NCBI GenBank assembly: GCA_008704415.1
Contig: VXIS01000055.1
Location: 62,001-126,000, forward strand
Length of the DNA stretch: 64,000 nucleotides
Direction of reading: 5' to 3'
Source: Sphaerosporella brunnea
Taxonomy: Eukaryota; Ascomycota; Pezizomycetes; Pezizales; Pyronemataceae
Shown: piece after piece, positions 10,823-22,397 of the stretch
Layout of the letters: the number at the start of each line of letters is the position of its first letter
Position numbering within the stretch: position 1 is the first letter of the stretch
The notes under the pieces: model-generated
Seen by the model: only the letters and a program-made list of their open reading frames with translations
What the model was told of the DNA's origin: nothing
The model's database searches: none
Position numbers and translations under genes: made by a program

Positions 10823-13800
10823 ATGGATCCTCCGCAGCCACCCGGTGGGAGCTCGGAATCGGTTGGAAGTGGCTTCTTCATGAGACCAGCCAGCTCCGGT
10901 ATGGAAGCCATTGCACAGGAATTCCGTTTCGCTGCTGCTCCTGGAGCAAAGAACAAACCTCCTCCTCCTCCTCCTCCTCCTGCTGCTGCTGCTGCTGTTA
11001 GCAGCCGTCCGCAACATTCACCGCCCCCAGCATCCGAGACGTTCAATTTGGAGAGCAAAATCCGCAGCGTCAATCAGGCAGAGCATGCGAGGCAGGCCTC
11101 CGGCCCCAATGTCAACCGAGAGAGGCCCCACCCAACCCTCGATCCAAGTAAGAAACCTTCAATCACAGAGTGAAAGCAGGATTTGCTGACCAGAGCGGTT
11201 ACAACAGGCATGAAACTGCCAATTCCTGATATGAACGCTCAGAAACCTCCGAAGCTGTTAAACCCAAGGGTTCCGCCGGTAACTAACCGCAGCGGAGGTA
11301 CAATCACCGCCAAAGCAACCTCCTCAGCGCATCCGCTTCTACCAGGTCCCATGGGACCACCACCTCCTCGTGGGGGTCTCAGTGAACCGCGGCAACAAAA
11401 CAGGCCACCCTGGAATATGGCTGACTCTGGTGGCTCGGAAGCGGATAAAGCTAGTCCCGTATCCCAAGCCAATTCCCACAAGCTCCCGTACCCGGAAGAA
11501 GCCTCGCCGTCGGAATTAGATGGCATACCTACCCAACAGCAACGCTTCGGTTCAACCCAAGACACCACCCATCACCGGCAGCTGGAGCCTTCTTTTCAAC
11601 GTTCAGAAGCTCCTGCTATCCAGAAAAAACGCAAAAACGGGGAACCACAGGTTCTTTCGAGAGCAATCAGACCAGGTGGCAGTAAAGGGGGTCTTGACAA
11701 GCACAAGAGGGGAAGACACCGTATTGGAGGACAACCGGAACGTCCTATTGCTCGACCAAGAAACCAGCTGCAAACATCCGGCGCCGATAACGCGGTTATC
11801 GTATTGGACGATGATGACGACGAGACGATGAAAACAGAGGCTGACGATACACTTGATGTCATAAAGTCTATCGAAGAGGCCACGGAAAACGGCGAGGATA
11901 ATGTTTCACGACACCCCTTTTTGAAAAACTCGACGAGTGGAAATCTCTCACAACCCAGCCTCAGGCGGACTGAAAGCATTTCAAGTCACTCCAGTATAGG
12001 TGATCTACCTCCTGGTCACACGTCAAGAGAACCTTCATATGTTCTGCCCACACTGGACCCAGGCTCACCGCCAGAGAGCACAGAAGACATCATGAACCGG
12101 GCCGTCACTGATCTGATAGCCCGCAATGGAAAGCTCGAAAAGCAGTTGAGCAAAGTCACCATTGCTCTCACGGCCCAGAAAAAAACAACCGAGGATGCCG
12201 AGGACAAGATTCGCGAGCTTACTTCCAGTTTACAAGCCCAGAAAAAGAAGATTAGCGACATTCAAAACAAACAGAGTACCTTTGCAAAATTCCTGAACGG
12301 TGTGGGTGAAGATTACACCTCTTTGGATCATCGAAACCTCGAACTCAAGAACAGGCTCAATGAGGCCCTATCGGAAAAACAACGTATCAAGGAAGAGCTG
12401 GAAAATTTGGGGGCAACATTGAAGGGAGTCAGTGATGAAGACGGCACCTTGAAACTCACTCCTCAAATACAGCAGCTACACGCGGAAGTCCGAAGACTGT
12501 ATGATCATAAAACTTTTGCCGATGCAGCCATCGACGAGAAATCCAGTCTTTTAGCAGAGGAACGGAACAGAACCCAAACGTTAGAGTCCCAAATCGTGGA
12601 GGAGCGAAGAGCCAATCACCAAAGTTTGGAGAAATTCCAAGAAATGAACCTTCTATTTGCCGAGCAATTAATGGAATTCAAACAGTCTTTGACTAACAAA
12701 ATTCAAGATGGCGATGCTCTAAAGAATGATAAGTGAGTGGAATTTCTACCTGTTCAGGTTTTTGCCCTCTCTGACTCCGAATAGATTGAACACGTGCGTT
12801 GAGCAGATTAACAAGCTTTTGTCAAACCACGATGAGATGAAGGTCTGTATCATGGCTATGGAAGATGTTGTGAAAGGTACACCGGAGTGGTAAGCCATAT
12901 CGACCCCAAGGTCTAGATCTTAAGCTGACCCCTTTTAGCCTTGTCAAGGAAGCCCGGAAAGGTCACGCAAGTATGATTGATGTCACTGCTAGCCTAGGGG
13001 CCGAGCTCAAATCACAGATGGCTACAGCTACTGCTGATCTCGCTCAAAATCTACAAACCGAGCTTAGCTCCATGACATCCAATGTTGCTACAAGGTCAGT
13101 CTTTTATTTGGGTGCCCCGACGATCTCAGCAACTGACACGCCTCATAGCGTAGGTAGCTTGACAAAGGAGGTCATGCGGGGCCAGCAGCAGATACAAGCA
13201 GCTACGGAGGATATATCCCTCGCTTTGAAGACTACACTTGACACTGCCACTGAGGACTTTGGGAAACTCTTCCGGAGCCTGGATTCTGAGATAAAGCATG
13301 CATCAGGTCTGGCAGCAACAACGGTACAAGCGGCGGCCAGCGAACTTGCTGCTTACACCAAAGACCTACAATCTAAACTGAAGGAAGCCACAGACAACAT
13401 GAGCTCAATTTCGCTTTCGGGGCAAGACCGACTTTCGCAGATGATTCAGAACCAGATGAAGGAGTTGTATCAGCAACTTGATGAGAAACTGGCCTCTGCA
13501 AACTCTCGATTGCTGGCAACGACCCGAAGCCTCAACCAGGCGGTCCAGGAAAAAGTCGAGACCACAACTTCCGAGCTCACTCAGAAGTTAGAATCGAAAG
13601 TGGATTCACTTGCAGGAAATTTAAATAACAGCGTTTTCCAAACTGTGAAATTAACGACAACCGACCTTTCCAAAATAATTGATTCGCGGGTGGACTCGTT
13701 AATTGAAAGTATTTCTCAAACTATCATGTCAACAACAACGGACCTCTCTCGCCGGCTGGATTCGAAAATGATTTCCTCCACTTCAGACCTCTCACAAGCG

Positions 13801-16107
13801 ATTAGGTCACAAATGGACTCGGTGACCTCCAATTTGGCTGGGCAAGCTGACTCCACTAAAACAATGCTGTCTCAGATGTTAGAAACCCACCTCAAGGCTT
13901 CCGCAGCAAAACTCTCTCATAGGTACGCAACTACCATCTTCTCTTTCCATGATGCAGGCTGACTTTCTGTGTGTCGTCTAGTCTTGCCACAGAAGTCAGT
14001 GAAGGCGAGAAAAAATGGTCTGAGGCCATCCGAGCTTCCTACGAGTCCCGGCTGCAGGAGAGCGAAGCCCGTCGTCAAGAAGCCGAGGAGCGTGTTGGAA
14101 GAAGTGAGTCACAGTGTTCACAACTCAATGAACAGCTCTCGCAGCTCAAAACTAGGTAAGCACTCAGTACTCTTTGGATACTCCTTGCATGAGCACGTGC
14201 GCATGTATTTACTGCTCTCAACAGATTATCTCAGCTTGACGCACAGCTTACAAGCCTGCCTCAGCAAATGCAAGAGGATTCCAATGGATTGAAAAAGGAA
14301 CTGGCACTGCTACAGCAACTGGTCCAGGCAAAAGAGAACGAATTAAAATTGTCCCTCGAGCACACAGACCTTTTGGGCAAGCAGATCGAGGGCTTTGATG
14401 CCGAGAGAGGCGCCTATATTCAAAAGGCGGCCACCGAGAGAGCCGAATTTGAGGAGAAGGCCAATGCATTCCTCATTCAGGAGAAATCCAAGCTGCAGTT
14501 CAAACTAGATGCTCTTGAACTGCAGCTGAAGAATGCTTTAGCAGGACGCGCCGAAGAATCGGAAGAAACCAGGTCAACTGTTGAGGGGCAGGGGGAGGGC
14601 AAAACCAAGTTGGAAGAGCTCACCGCCGAAAATTCAGATCTTGCCAAGAAGCTCGAGGCTGCCACTTTGGATATCAAACGGCTTTCCCGGCTTGTGGATG
14701 AGAAGGACGAGGAGCTTCAAGAAGCTGCAAAGCTTGAGGAGCAAGTCGAAGAACAGGTCACCATAATCACATCCCACTTGGAAACCATACGTTCCATAGA
14801 CCGAACTCACCGACAGAGTCTGGATCAGAAGGAGGCTTTGGAAATCCAGGTTGCTCACCTTAAGACTACAAATGACGAGCTTCTGGTAAAGTTGGAAAAT
14901 CTCAACCGTCAGGTTGATCAGCTCCAGCTGGAATTGCAGGAGCGCACACAACAATGTTCCACCTTGGAGGATAGGAATGGTCAACTCGAAATTGAGAGTG
15001 ACGAACTCAAACGCGAGGTTCAAACTATCAGTGACGAGCTTTCGGCAGCTCGCAGACGTGCGCGAGTATCGGAGGAGAAACTCGAAGCGGCAATGAAAGA
15101 CCGTGACGAGCAGCAGTCGAAAATTGAGATTCTAGAGAAGCAGCAGCGTGCTATGAACAAGAAACTGGATGAGATAAAGAAGGCGACTCCCGCAAGGAAG
15201 GGCAAGCTACTTTCCATGGTATGTTCACCTCGTTGTCAGTTCCTGGCTTAGACTAAGTAAATATTTTCAGCAGAGCAAGGCACCCATTCTCCCTAAAACA
15301 CCGGAAAAGTCTTCAGAGGATACTCGCCAATTCCCCAGTAGCCCCCCGATGGCTCATCTTCCGGGACCAACAATGTTTCCCTTTTCTCAAATCGACAATG
15401 CCTGTGAGGATTCTGTTGGACCTAACCAGTTTTCACAATACAAAGATCCTGCCGAAATGCCAATAATGGAGCTACAGGAAATGTTGGATACTCTCCCGCT
15501 AGGTGTCGAGAGTGCAACCGAGAGAAAATCCAACAAAAAGCAGTCAAACTCGATGGCCTCCGTTCCTCAGACTGTCACAACTGGAACACCAAAGCAGATC
15601 ATTATCGCAACTTCTCCGACCTCCCACGGACATGTTGAGGTTCCAAAAACTCCAGAAAAAACGGACGGAGTTCCGGCCATTCTGGACAGCAAAAAGCCAA
15701 AGAGAACGTCAACAACCCGTAAGAGGACGAGAACCACTGCGCGCACCGAAGTAGAGGCCGACATTCAGGAACCGCCGCTCAAGCGCCCCCTTAAGGCAAA
15801 CAGCACTACGGTAATAACAAAAGCTCCAACCTCGAAGGCTCTTTCACAGTCGCATACCCCGTCAAGAAGTGTCCGTAATTTGTTGAGCAGTCCCCAGGTT
15901 GGGGCTTCGCCCACACGGGAAAGCGCCCAGTCGGGACGGACAGTTGGAAATCAGCTACCGAAGCAGACCCAATTGGCGACAGTTTCCGATGATGCCTCTG
16001 TTGCGCTACCATCGGTTCCAATGGCTCCTCCAAAGAGCACCCGTGCCAAAGCAGGTGCGCCCGTTGTCCGCAAGAAGACTGTAGCGAAGGGCAATCAGAA
16101 TTCTTGA
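10823..16107 (+). CDS. Large coiled-coil protein with SIM-like motif, 1629 aa
   Basis: Eight exons: 10823-11147, 11208-12732, 12785-12889, 12939-13094, 13149-13922, 13982-14155, 14225-15218 and 15271-16107. The intron after 13094 is 54 bp and in frame, so a naive reading runs through it. The N-terminus (1-300) is disordered, with poly-Pro and poly-Ala runs. At about 304-313 is VIVLDDDDDE, a textbook SUMO-interaction motif. From about 410 to 1330 the protein is almost all coiled coil. Part of it (about 780-950) is built of short repeats with TTTDLS and LDSK cores spaced by about 25-30 residues. The last 280 residues are basic and disordered with KR clusters that could be an NLS or DNA-binding tail. 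No enzyme domain. I do not recognise the family. The layout (disordered SIM head, long rod, basic tail) fits a chromosome-axis, synaptonemal or spindle-pole scaffold, which is inference only. Confidence 0.85.
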
Positions 16108-17379
16108 ACTTTCCGACTTATATAATGGCACCAGCATAGTTTTCGCTTTCGCTTTTTTTTAAAAAAAAATTCTTTTCTTTCAACCTGATTTTATTGTCAT
16201 TGATCTGGTATCATAAATGGAGGATGTGATGTGGATACATTTGCTTTGAATTCAGGCATGGGTTCTTTTTTCTGTCTTTTAGCTTTTCTGTGGCGGGTTC
16301 TATTTGCTTTCATTGAATGGCCAACGATAAAGATTGAATGGAAGACTTCCCGCAGCGACTACTCGCGCGGCCGAGTGCCAAGCTCCGGATTTTCTGATTG
16401 GCCCGCACAACAAAAAAACCGCGAAAATAAAAACTCGGCCGTCAAAATTCATCATAAATTAGAAGCTCCCACTTGTGATCAAAACCGTCGCAAAAAACGC
16501 GATCCAGCACGTTCCGGAGGGAGGAGGTTGATTGGGACAAGGTGGGCGGTATCATATAGTATGGCTAACCGGGTAAAAGCCGTACTGGAGGTGAAGGGAG
16601 GGACTGCAAAGTATTGAGCGCTTGCAAATAAACCCTCCATCACGTCGCTGGGTGTTTTTTCTTGTTTTCCCGGCGTTCTGGCGTTCTGGTGTTGGTTGTT
16701 TTCTCGTTGTAAGGCATCGGTAACAGGGTGCATCTCGTCACCCAAGTCCCCGTCTGATAGAAGGTAATCCGTCGGCGTTCGGACTGGGCGGTCTGAGCCT
16801 GTCTCTGATATCTAATAGCGGAAGTTACAACTATCGAGGTAGTAGTGAATGGGGAAGGCGAGCCAGATATCAGACGAACTCTGTGGATCCGGTCCTCCAA
16901 TCGGGCAAGGGCTTCTCGGAAATCCTCCCTAAGTGCCTCAAGGTGACGATCTGAGCCCACGGCTTGACTCTCCAGTGTGACGCACTGAAAGGAAAAGTGA
17001 CGTGGAAGCAACGATGAAAGGGACCGGGCGGGGAGGGATGAAACCTGAAGGTACCACTGACGGCGGCCGTCACGGGCTCGAACCAACTTACAAAAAGCAA
17101 ATTCGATTCGTCGTCACCAACAGATGGGGGGGGGGGAGAGAGAGAAAAGAAAGTGGTGGAGCAACCCGAGAGCAAAGTCACTTCCACGGCAAAGACGAAG
17201 AACCCCGATTTTGGGCCTACTCGCCGCCTTGTCGGGCCCTGCCCCACCTATAGCATCCCCGCCGTGCGCCCCCCCCCCCCCGCCATGCAAGGCGCGATAA
17301 ATGGCGCCGAAGTCGGCGTAAAAAGATCGTCTGTGAGATCCGTGAAACGGGCGGATGGATTGTGACCTCCACCGCCACC
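16108..17379. other. Intergenic; one doubtful minus-strand frame
   Basis: No firm gene. A minus-strand frame at 16640-17086 contains a helical stretch (HLEALREDFREALARLEDRI, about 16885-16945) preceded by a plausible acceptor (TTTTCCTTTCAG, near 16985-16996). This could be an internal exon of a small intron-rich gene, but I could not close a complete model. G-runs and C-runs occur at about 17126-17136 and 17271-17281. Confidence 0.35.
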
Positions 17380-17878
17380 GCCGCCCATAGAACTTCAGGA
17401 GCGGTCCATGCCCCGAAGGCGCTGGCATCAGCTCCGCCTCAACAAAGCGCCTATGGCCCCGTACCTGATGTGGACCAACCGCAGCAACGACGACAAGTGC
17501 TGGTTCTGCCGAAAGGCACCCCAAGCAGACGAGAGAGCACCTCTACAAGAGATGCGCTAAGTGGAGGAAGGAGCAAGACGCCCTTTGGGAGGCAGTCGGG
17601 GAAGTGACAAGAGGGGGTGACAAGGAGGGCTGGAAGAGGACCTCCACTCCTGTAGCAAGAATCCTGGTGCACCGAGGCCATCCTCGGCTTCCTGGGGGAG
17701 CACGCAAGTTGGCAAGTGGCCACGAGAATGATTCTGAACTTATGTCTTTCCCTTTGTGCTATCTTACCAGTTACGAATTTCCTTGGTGCGCCTCTTAGAT
17801 CACGCTCGTCTTGTGGACACTTGAGGTCCAAGGGTAGATAGCCCTCATGTCATGGCCGCAAGATGATTAAAACAAAAA
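17380..17878 (+). mobile_element. LINE (Tad1-like) 3' end, family A copy 2
   Basis: Plus-strand fragment holding only the C-terminal end of ORF2 and the 3' UTR. Readable pieces are MAPYLMWTNRSNDDKCWFC at about 17451-17508 (the first half of the zinc knuckle), then after a frameshift HLYKRCAKWRKEQDALWEAV at about 17541-17600. The 3' UTR contains GAATTTCCTTGGTGCG and ends GATGATTAAAAC followed by an A-rich tail at about 17866-17882, the same end as the other family A copies. Here the inner palindrome of the 3' end is shortened to GGCCGCAA. Confidence 0.7.
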
Positions 17879-18650
17879 AACAAAGGAGCGGTCCATAGAG
17901 TGCCCATGATGATGATGAGCTGCCTGGGGGGGGGGGTGTATCGAAGGCCATTTTTGGACCGACCGGGACGAAGCGGCCGTTTGTCCCTGAACTCAGCGCG
18001 CTTTGCGTCACGGCTGCTCAAAACTCATGCAAAGCGGGGTTTGCTGGATCCCGCAAGAACTCAAGAGCGCCAACATGGTTCTGTTTGGGCAGAACGCACG
18101 CGTTGCGTTGGTGGATAGAGTTGGAGCATGAAATTGTGACGGGGGCCCGCCAAGATTGGTCCCTTGAGATTATCGGTTGCGGTCGTCAATTGGGGTTTTT
18201 TTTTCTTTTTTCTCCGTCATCATGGTCTGTCACTAACGCTATCCTATCAGTGACGCCGTGGTCTCCTCCGCCCCTACCTGACCTCAACGTCATCGAGGCT
18301 GCTGGCCAAGGGCGGCAAGCGCTGGCAGGGACTGCCAGGTACACGCCGAGTAGTTGTCAGGCGGTAGGATTATGGCCGCTGTGGCAAGCGCCGCGCTCTG
18401 CGGACGTGGCGGCTGTTGCTGGACGGGCGAGGGTTTTTGGTCGCGCGGGGAATGTTTTTTTTTTTTTTGATATGGGTTTCGAACGTTAGAATTCATGTGC
18501 CGTGAAATGCCGCGAAAAAAAAAAAAAAAAAAAAAAAAAAAAGACGCCGTCTATGCCGGAGAAGTATAATACACCTGTTCCTTCCCGCTCCTTTCCTTCC
18601 TTGCTTCCCTCCCGCCCGCCCGCCCGCCCGCCCCCCCCCCGCGCCGCGGT
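17879..18650. other. Low-complexity intergenic region
   Basis: No gene supported. It contains a run of about 29 A at 18514-18542, repeated CCCG units at 18609-18641 and a C-run next to the stop codon of bL33m. Confidence 0.45.
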
Positions 18651-19013
18651 TTATTTGTTCCCCTTCCGCTTTTGCTCCAAGAACAAGACATTGCGCTTCA
18701 CTGTTGCCGCACAATTAGCCATTAGCCCTCATACCCCCCCTTTCCCTTTCTCTCCCCCCTTTCTCTCCCCCCCCCCCCCCGGCACGTACCAACAGGATCG
18801 TATTTGATCATACTCAACGGACGGTGGGTGCGCGGCCTCACAAACGTCTTGTAGTAGCCCGTCATGGCCATCGAGATCAGCCGCACGGCGACGGTGCGGG
18901 ATTTTGCTGCCGGGCGGCGCGCGCGGGGGCGGCGGGCGTTAGCTTCCGTGTTGCTCGTATCCTCCCCCCCGGGTGAAGAGGAGAGGGAGAGAAGTAGTAC
19001 CTTTCTTGGCCAT
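18651..19013 (-). CDS. mrpl39: Mitochondrial ribosomal protein bL33m
   Basis: Three tiny exons on the minus strand: 19013-19001 (13 bp), 18906-18790 and 18700-18651, giving 59 residues. The protein reads [20 protein letters not shown], then [21 protein letters not shown], then [17 protein letters not shown]. This matches bacterial/mitochondrial L33 (yeast Mrpl39), a component of the large mitoribosomal subunit near the E site, both in length and in the KYDP..K..VLF.E.K core. Introns of 94 bp and 89 bp contain C-rich and G-rich runs. Frame and splice signals agree at all junctions (AAAG|GTACTA, GGCAG|CA, GTTG|GTACGT, CAACAG|TG). The first coding exon is only four codons plus one base, so simple ORF finding misses the gene. 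Confidence 0.93.
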
Positions 19014-19842
19014 TGCGAGGAGGAGGAGAAGTGGTCGAGACGGAGAGCGAGAGTGAGTGGTTGCAGGGATAGGTTTGGCGCGTTCGGGCGAAGTGTCGTC
19101 GTCGTTGTGGCGTGTTACCCGGTTATAGGACGAGTGATCGGATGTGGGCCAGTGGGCAGGTCTTATTCAAGCTTGCGGGGCTTCCAAGGGCCATATATGG
19201 AGGATCGATTGCACGGGTGGGTAATGTTCCGCAATCTATGCAAAGTCGAATCCCAAGTTTTTGAAGTCCGAGCGATACTCTATGAACCGCCCTAATTTTT
19301 TTCTGTTCCCTCGAGGAGCTGTACTCCCTCGCCACGTTTCATGTTTTAGCCTGCAGACACGAGGCAAAAAACAAAAAAAAAAACAAAAAAAAAAACACAC
19401 AAAGCTCTAATGCTCCCATTTGACGCCAACATACGGGAAGTAGTATCCAGCCAACAATGTTGTGTTGCTGAAGACCACCAAGACAAGAGGAAAACCAATA
19501 CATAAACAATTGCAAGAGTAAAGAGTGAACAAGAAGAAGGCTAGTATGTACGCCAATATCCCTCGGTCCTTGCCTCTCCCCAGCCCAACCGCCCACCGAC
19601 CAGCAATTAGCAAATTAGGAAACTCGCGCAAACAGACAAAAACGATAGACACTAGGAAATGCGGTGGCAATCGGTGCTAGGTGCTAGGTGCTAGGTACTA
19701 TGTAAAAGGAACAGCAGAAAAAAAAAAAAAAAAACTTGGGGAAAGACGCCAAAATACCTGTAACCCAACCCAAACGCACAATCAATCCAAGCTATGCAGC
19801 CAACCAACCTGGGGATCCGGATAACGATGCGCAAGCAATCAA
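19014..19842. other. Spacer between bL33m and the Ego1-like gene
   Basis: No gene seen. It contains A-rich runs at about 19372-19395 and 19719-19734 and a small tandem GGTGCTAGGTGCTAGGT tract at 19673-19697. The 250 bp beside bL33m is its likely promoter. Confidence 0.4.
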
Positions 19843-20385
19843 TCAATCCATCTCCAACCCCACCACCAACCTCCCCACGCTCTTGACCGTGGCAACCTCT
19901 TTCACCGCCTCCTCCCCCTTCCCCAACAAGCTTTCCAACCACTTCCTCTCATCGCTCCCCACCTCCGCCGCATCCCTGACCTCCACCATCCCCTTCCCTC
20001 CACTCCCCTCCCCGCCAACTACCACCTCCTCCCGCTCCAGCAACGACCGGTACCACTCCCCCCGCGACGACGGCGTCACACTCATCGCCAGCACCGGCGG
20101 CGCAAATATGTCGATCAGGTGCTCCGAGGTCTGTGCCACGAGGCGGTCGAGGTACTCGCGCTCGTGCAGCTGCTGCGATGGGTCGATCGCGACGGCGAGC
20201 GGGGAGGGCGGGTAGAAGGTGGAGTATTGGGCGCCTTCGCGGCCGGTGGGGGCGGTGGGGGAGAGGAGTGCGGCGCGGGAGGGCTATGCGATGTCAATAG
20301 CATTCTTCAAGAAGAAGCGGGCGCGCGGGGGACGTACGTCGGGGGAGGAGGAGCGGCGGCCGAGGCAGGAGGAGCAGATTCCCAT
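19843..20385 (-). CDS. Ego1/LAMTOR1-like lipid-anchored TORC1 scaffold
   Basis: Two exons on the minus strand: 20385-20338 (16 codons) and 20283-19843, giving 162 residues. The N-terminus MGICSSCLGRR has Gly2 for N-myristoylation and Cys4/Cys7 for palmitoylation, which would anchor it to the vacuole/late endosome. The helix at about 53-75, QQLHEREYLDRLVAQTSEHL followed by IDIF, resembles the LAMTOR1 pattern (acidic, then L..I..KT..NIIDV). Length matches LAMTOR1 (161 aa). In yeast the equivalent, Meh1/Ego1, holds the EGO complex that recruits Rag GTPases and activates TORC1. The intron is 54 bp (GAC|GTACGT ... CGCATAG|CCC). The C-terminal half is Gly/Glu-rich but helical. Assignment rests on the lipidation motif plus one helix, so moderately sure. 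Confidence 0.78.
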
Positions 20386-21297
20386 TTTGTCGGTGTGCGA
20401 TTGGGGAGGCGGGAAAGATCAACTTTTTTGTTATTGTATCGTATCGTATTGTATTGTATTGTATTGTTTTTGCTTCGGAACGAGGTGGATGGGAATTAGG
20501 AAATGCTGAAAGGAGCGACTGGGTTGTGACGGCTGTGGTTGTGGTGGTGGTCGGGGAGTGAGCGACTGGTTGACGGAGCTGTTGCGGCGTTCTCCGCGGG
20601 TAACAAGGGATAAGCGAGGTCGGGAGGGCTGCTTTTAGAAACACACACGAATTGCGACAATTAGATATCGATGATGGTGATGGGCTATCACAGGTGCGTG
20701 AGGGTGTCCAATTCGCGGAGCCAGAGGGAGGGCGAAGAGCTTAAACCAAAGGCCCCCAGCCTCCGCTTGGTTTTTTTGCATTCCCAGCCGAGAGCAGAGA
20801 CGCCACGCGCGGTGGGAATCTGCACCCGAAGAAACCCTTCCGCCTCGGCTGATAACGCCGTTTGCAATCACAAAAAAACAAAGCGATATATAGGAACCTT
20901 GGATACATTTCTAGAAGGAGGGGAAACAAAACGGTCGAGCGACTTCGGCGCTGGGGATCGTTTGTTGACGTAGTGCTCACGGGACGGTTATTATTCAAGG
21001 AGGTCACGTCCACGCGCACACTCCTGCATGGGGTGTCACTCATCCACACATCTTGAGCTCAGGAAACTACATGGAGCAACACATCGACTTGCGGGTTTAA
21101 TTTACACTGCCCAATGCAGGCTGCCTGGTAAATTAAAAGCAGAACATCGAGCAGGGCACCGGATACTTGACGGTTGTGCAACGACGTTGATAGAGCGCGA
21201 CTACCACCCCACGAAGCTCCGGTGGCTAGGCTTTCCGAAGCCGAAGATTGAACCGAAAGAATAGTTCACAGCTTCCGAACGGAGACCCAGATTGCGA
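20386..21297. other. Upstream region of the Ego1-like gene
   Basis: No gene seen. It includes a tandem GTATT/GTATC pentamer tract at 20435-20468 just upstream of the Ego1-like start, within its probable promoter or leader. Confidence 0.4.
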
Positions 21298-21816
21298 ATG
21301 AACATCATGCCCAAATCTACGCCACGCCAAAACGCCCGCCGCCGCCGCCAGTGCGTCGAAACTGGCACAACCACTCTCACCACAGAAGAAGAAGACGAGA
21401 GTACGAGTTATTCTGTCTGGCAGGCGTATACTGCGCTGGGTATCGCTCCCTCCGAGGACATGCTGGCGCGCCCGGAACCGGATGAGGAAGACGAAGACCG
21501 TGTGACGTGGGAGCGCGCGAGAAGGCACTGGTAGATGGATGATGAGGATATTAAGCTCTTTATGCAGGGAGATGAGATCACGCATGAGGATTTGAGGAGG
21601 GTTAAGGAAGAAATCAGGGAGGATGTTGGTGGGCGGCGATTGAAGGAGATGTTGGAGGAGGTGAATGGTGGGCGTGGATGTGTGAGTTTCCTGGTTTCGT
21701 TCTGTTGTAGAAGGCGTGGAACGGGAAGCTGGCTGGGTATTTGTTTTTTTACTCTTGCTTCTGGGAGAGTTTCTCGTTCATGGAGTTCTGATGCGGCAAT
21801 AACGGCGCGGCAATAA
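21298..21816 (+). pseudogene. Acidic ORF interrupted by one in-frame TAG
   Basis: Two plus-strand frames lie end to end in the same phase, separated only by a TAG at 21532-21534. The first (ATG at 21298) is basic then very acidic: a PRQNARRRR stretch, then EEEDESTSYSVWQAYTALGI, then PEPDEEDEDRVTWERARRHW. The second begins MDDEDIKLFMQGDEITHEDL and continues with RRVKEEIREDVGGRRLKEML. Composition is coherent across the stop, and the second half is a convincing amphipathic helix. No canonical intron removes the stop: the nearest GT...AG pairs would be about 30 bp. I do not recognise the family. It may be a recently inactivated small gene, two separate short proteins, or a sequencing error. Confidence 0.4.
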
Positions 21817-21939
21817 CGGTACGGTAATGGTTGACGTACACTGGATATCATTTGCAGCTGCCCCTCGTAGCAGTAGCCAAAAAAAACGCCATAACAATCA
21901 ACCCTCCGAAAATGCTTCGTGTATCGCTCTCCGCTGTGT

Positions 21940-22397
21940 TTACGTCTGCGGCTGCGGGGAAATCAAAACGACCGAATCACCTGCGTAGCATCCATGTTAG
22001 CCACCCCCCTTCCATCAGCGCCAGCTCAACCCTCTTTCATCTACAGATACCCCGCGGCCATCCTACTGTTCTCTTCCACGAGACGCGGCGCACGTACCTC
22101 TCACAAACAACATCTCCGAGCTCTTCTTGATGGTCTGAACGCTGTCGTCATCTTCGTCATCGCTCACGATATAGACCGTCTCCTCCACGTCTCCGAGCAC
22201 CAGGTTGCAATGCGAGTCGTATGCCTACCACAAAATAGTTAGACCAAAACAATAGAAAGCGCACTGAGGGGACGTACATGTAACCTTCCGCGCAGTTCGC
22301 GGTCGCCACGGAGCTTGACAAAGACCTGTTCGTCGAGAGACAGGCGGACAAGGTCAAGGGGCTCGGAGATTGGAGAGGTGGTATCCGTGTCTGCCAT
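21940..22397 (-). CDS. LSM3: U6 snRNA-associated Sm-like protein LSm3
   Basis: Three exons on the minus strand: 22397-22278, 22224-22098 and 21980-21940, giving 95 residues. The Sm fold is clear. Sm1 covers [20 protein letters not shown] and the [20 protein letters not shown] stretch. Sm2 is [13 protein letters not shown]. Between them sits the LSm3-type [14 protein letters not shown] loop. LSm3 is part of the LSm1-7 ring, which binds decapping intermediates in the cytoplasm, and of the LSm2-8 ring on U6 snRNA in the nucleus. Introns are 53 bp and 117 bp with standard borders (CAT|GTACGT, GGTAG|GCA, AGAG|GTACGT, ACGCAG|GTG). Length matches the family. Very sure. Confidence 0.96.

Noticed and set aside
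13095..13148. Continuous reading through 13095-13148 in the coiled-coil gene
   Set aside because: The 54 bp have a donor (GTCAGT), a branch point (CTGAC) and an acceptor (CATAG), and removing them restores coiled-coil-compatible sequence; the in-frame length is a coincidence.
17075..17100. GGTTCGAGCCC on the minus strand, like a tRNA T-loop
   Set aside because: No matching acceptor stem, D-arm or anticodon arm can be drawn around it.
18864..19295. A 143-codon plus-strand frame over the bL33m locus
   Set aside because: It is antisense to the spliced bL33m gene and its composition ([13 protein letters not shown]) is an artefact of GC-rich repeats.
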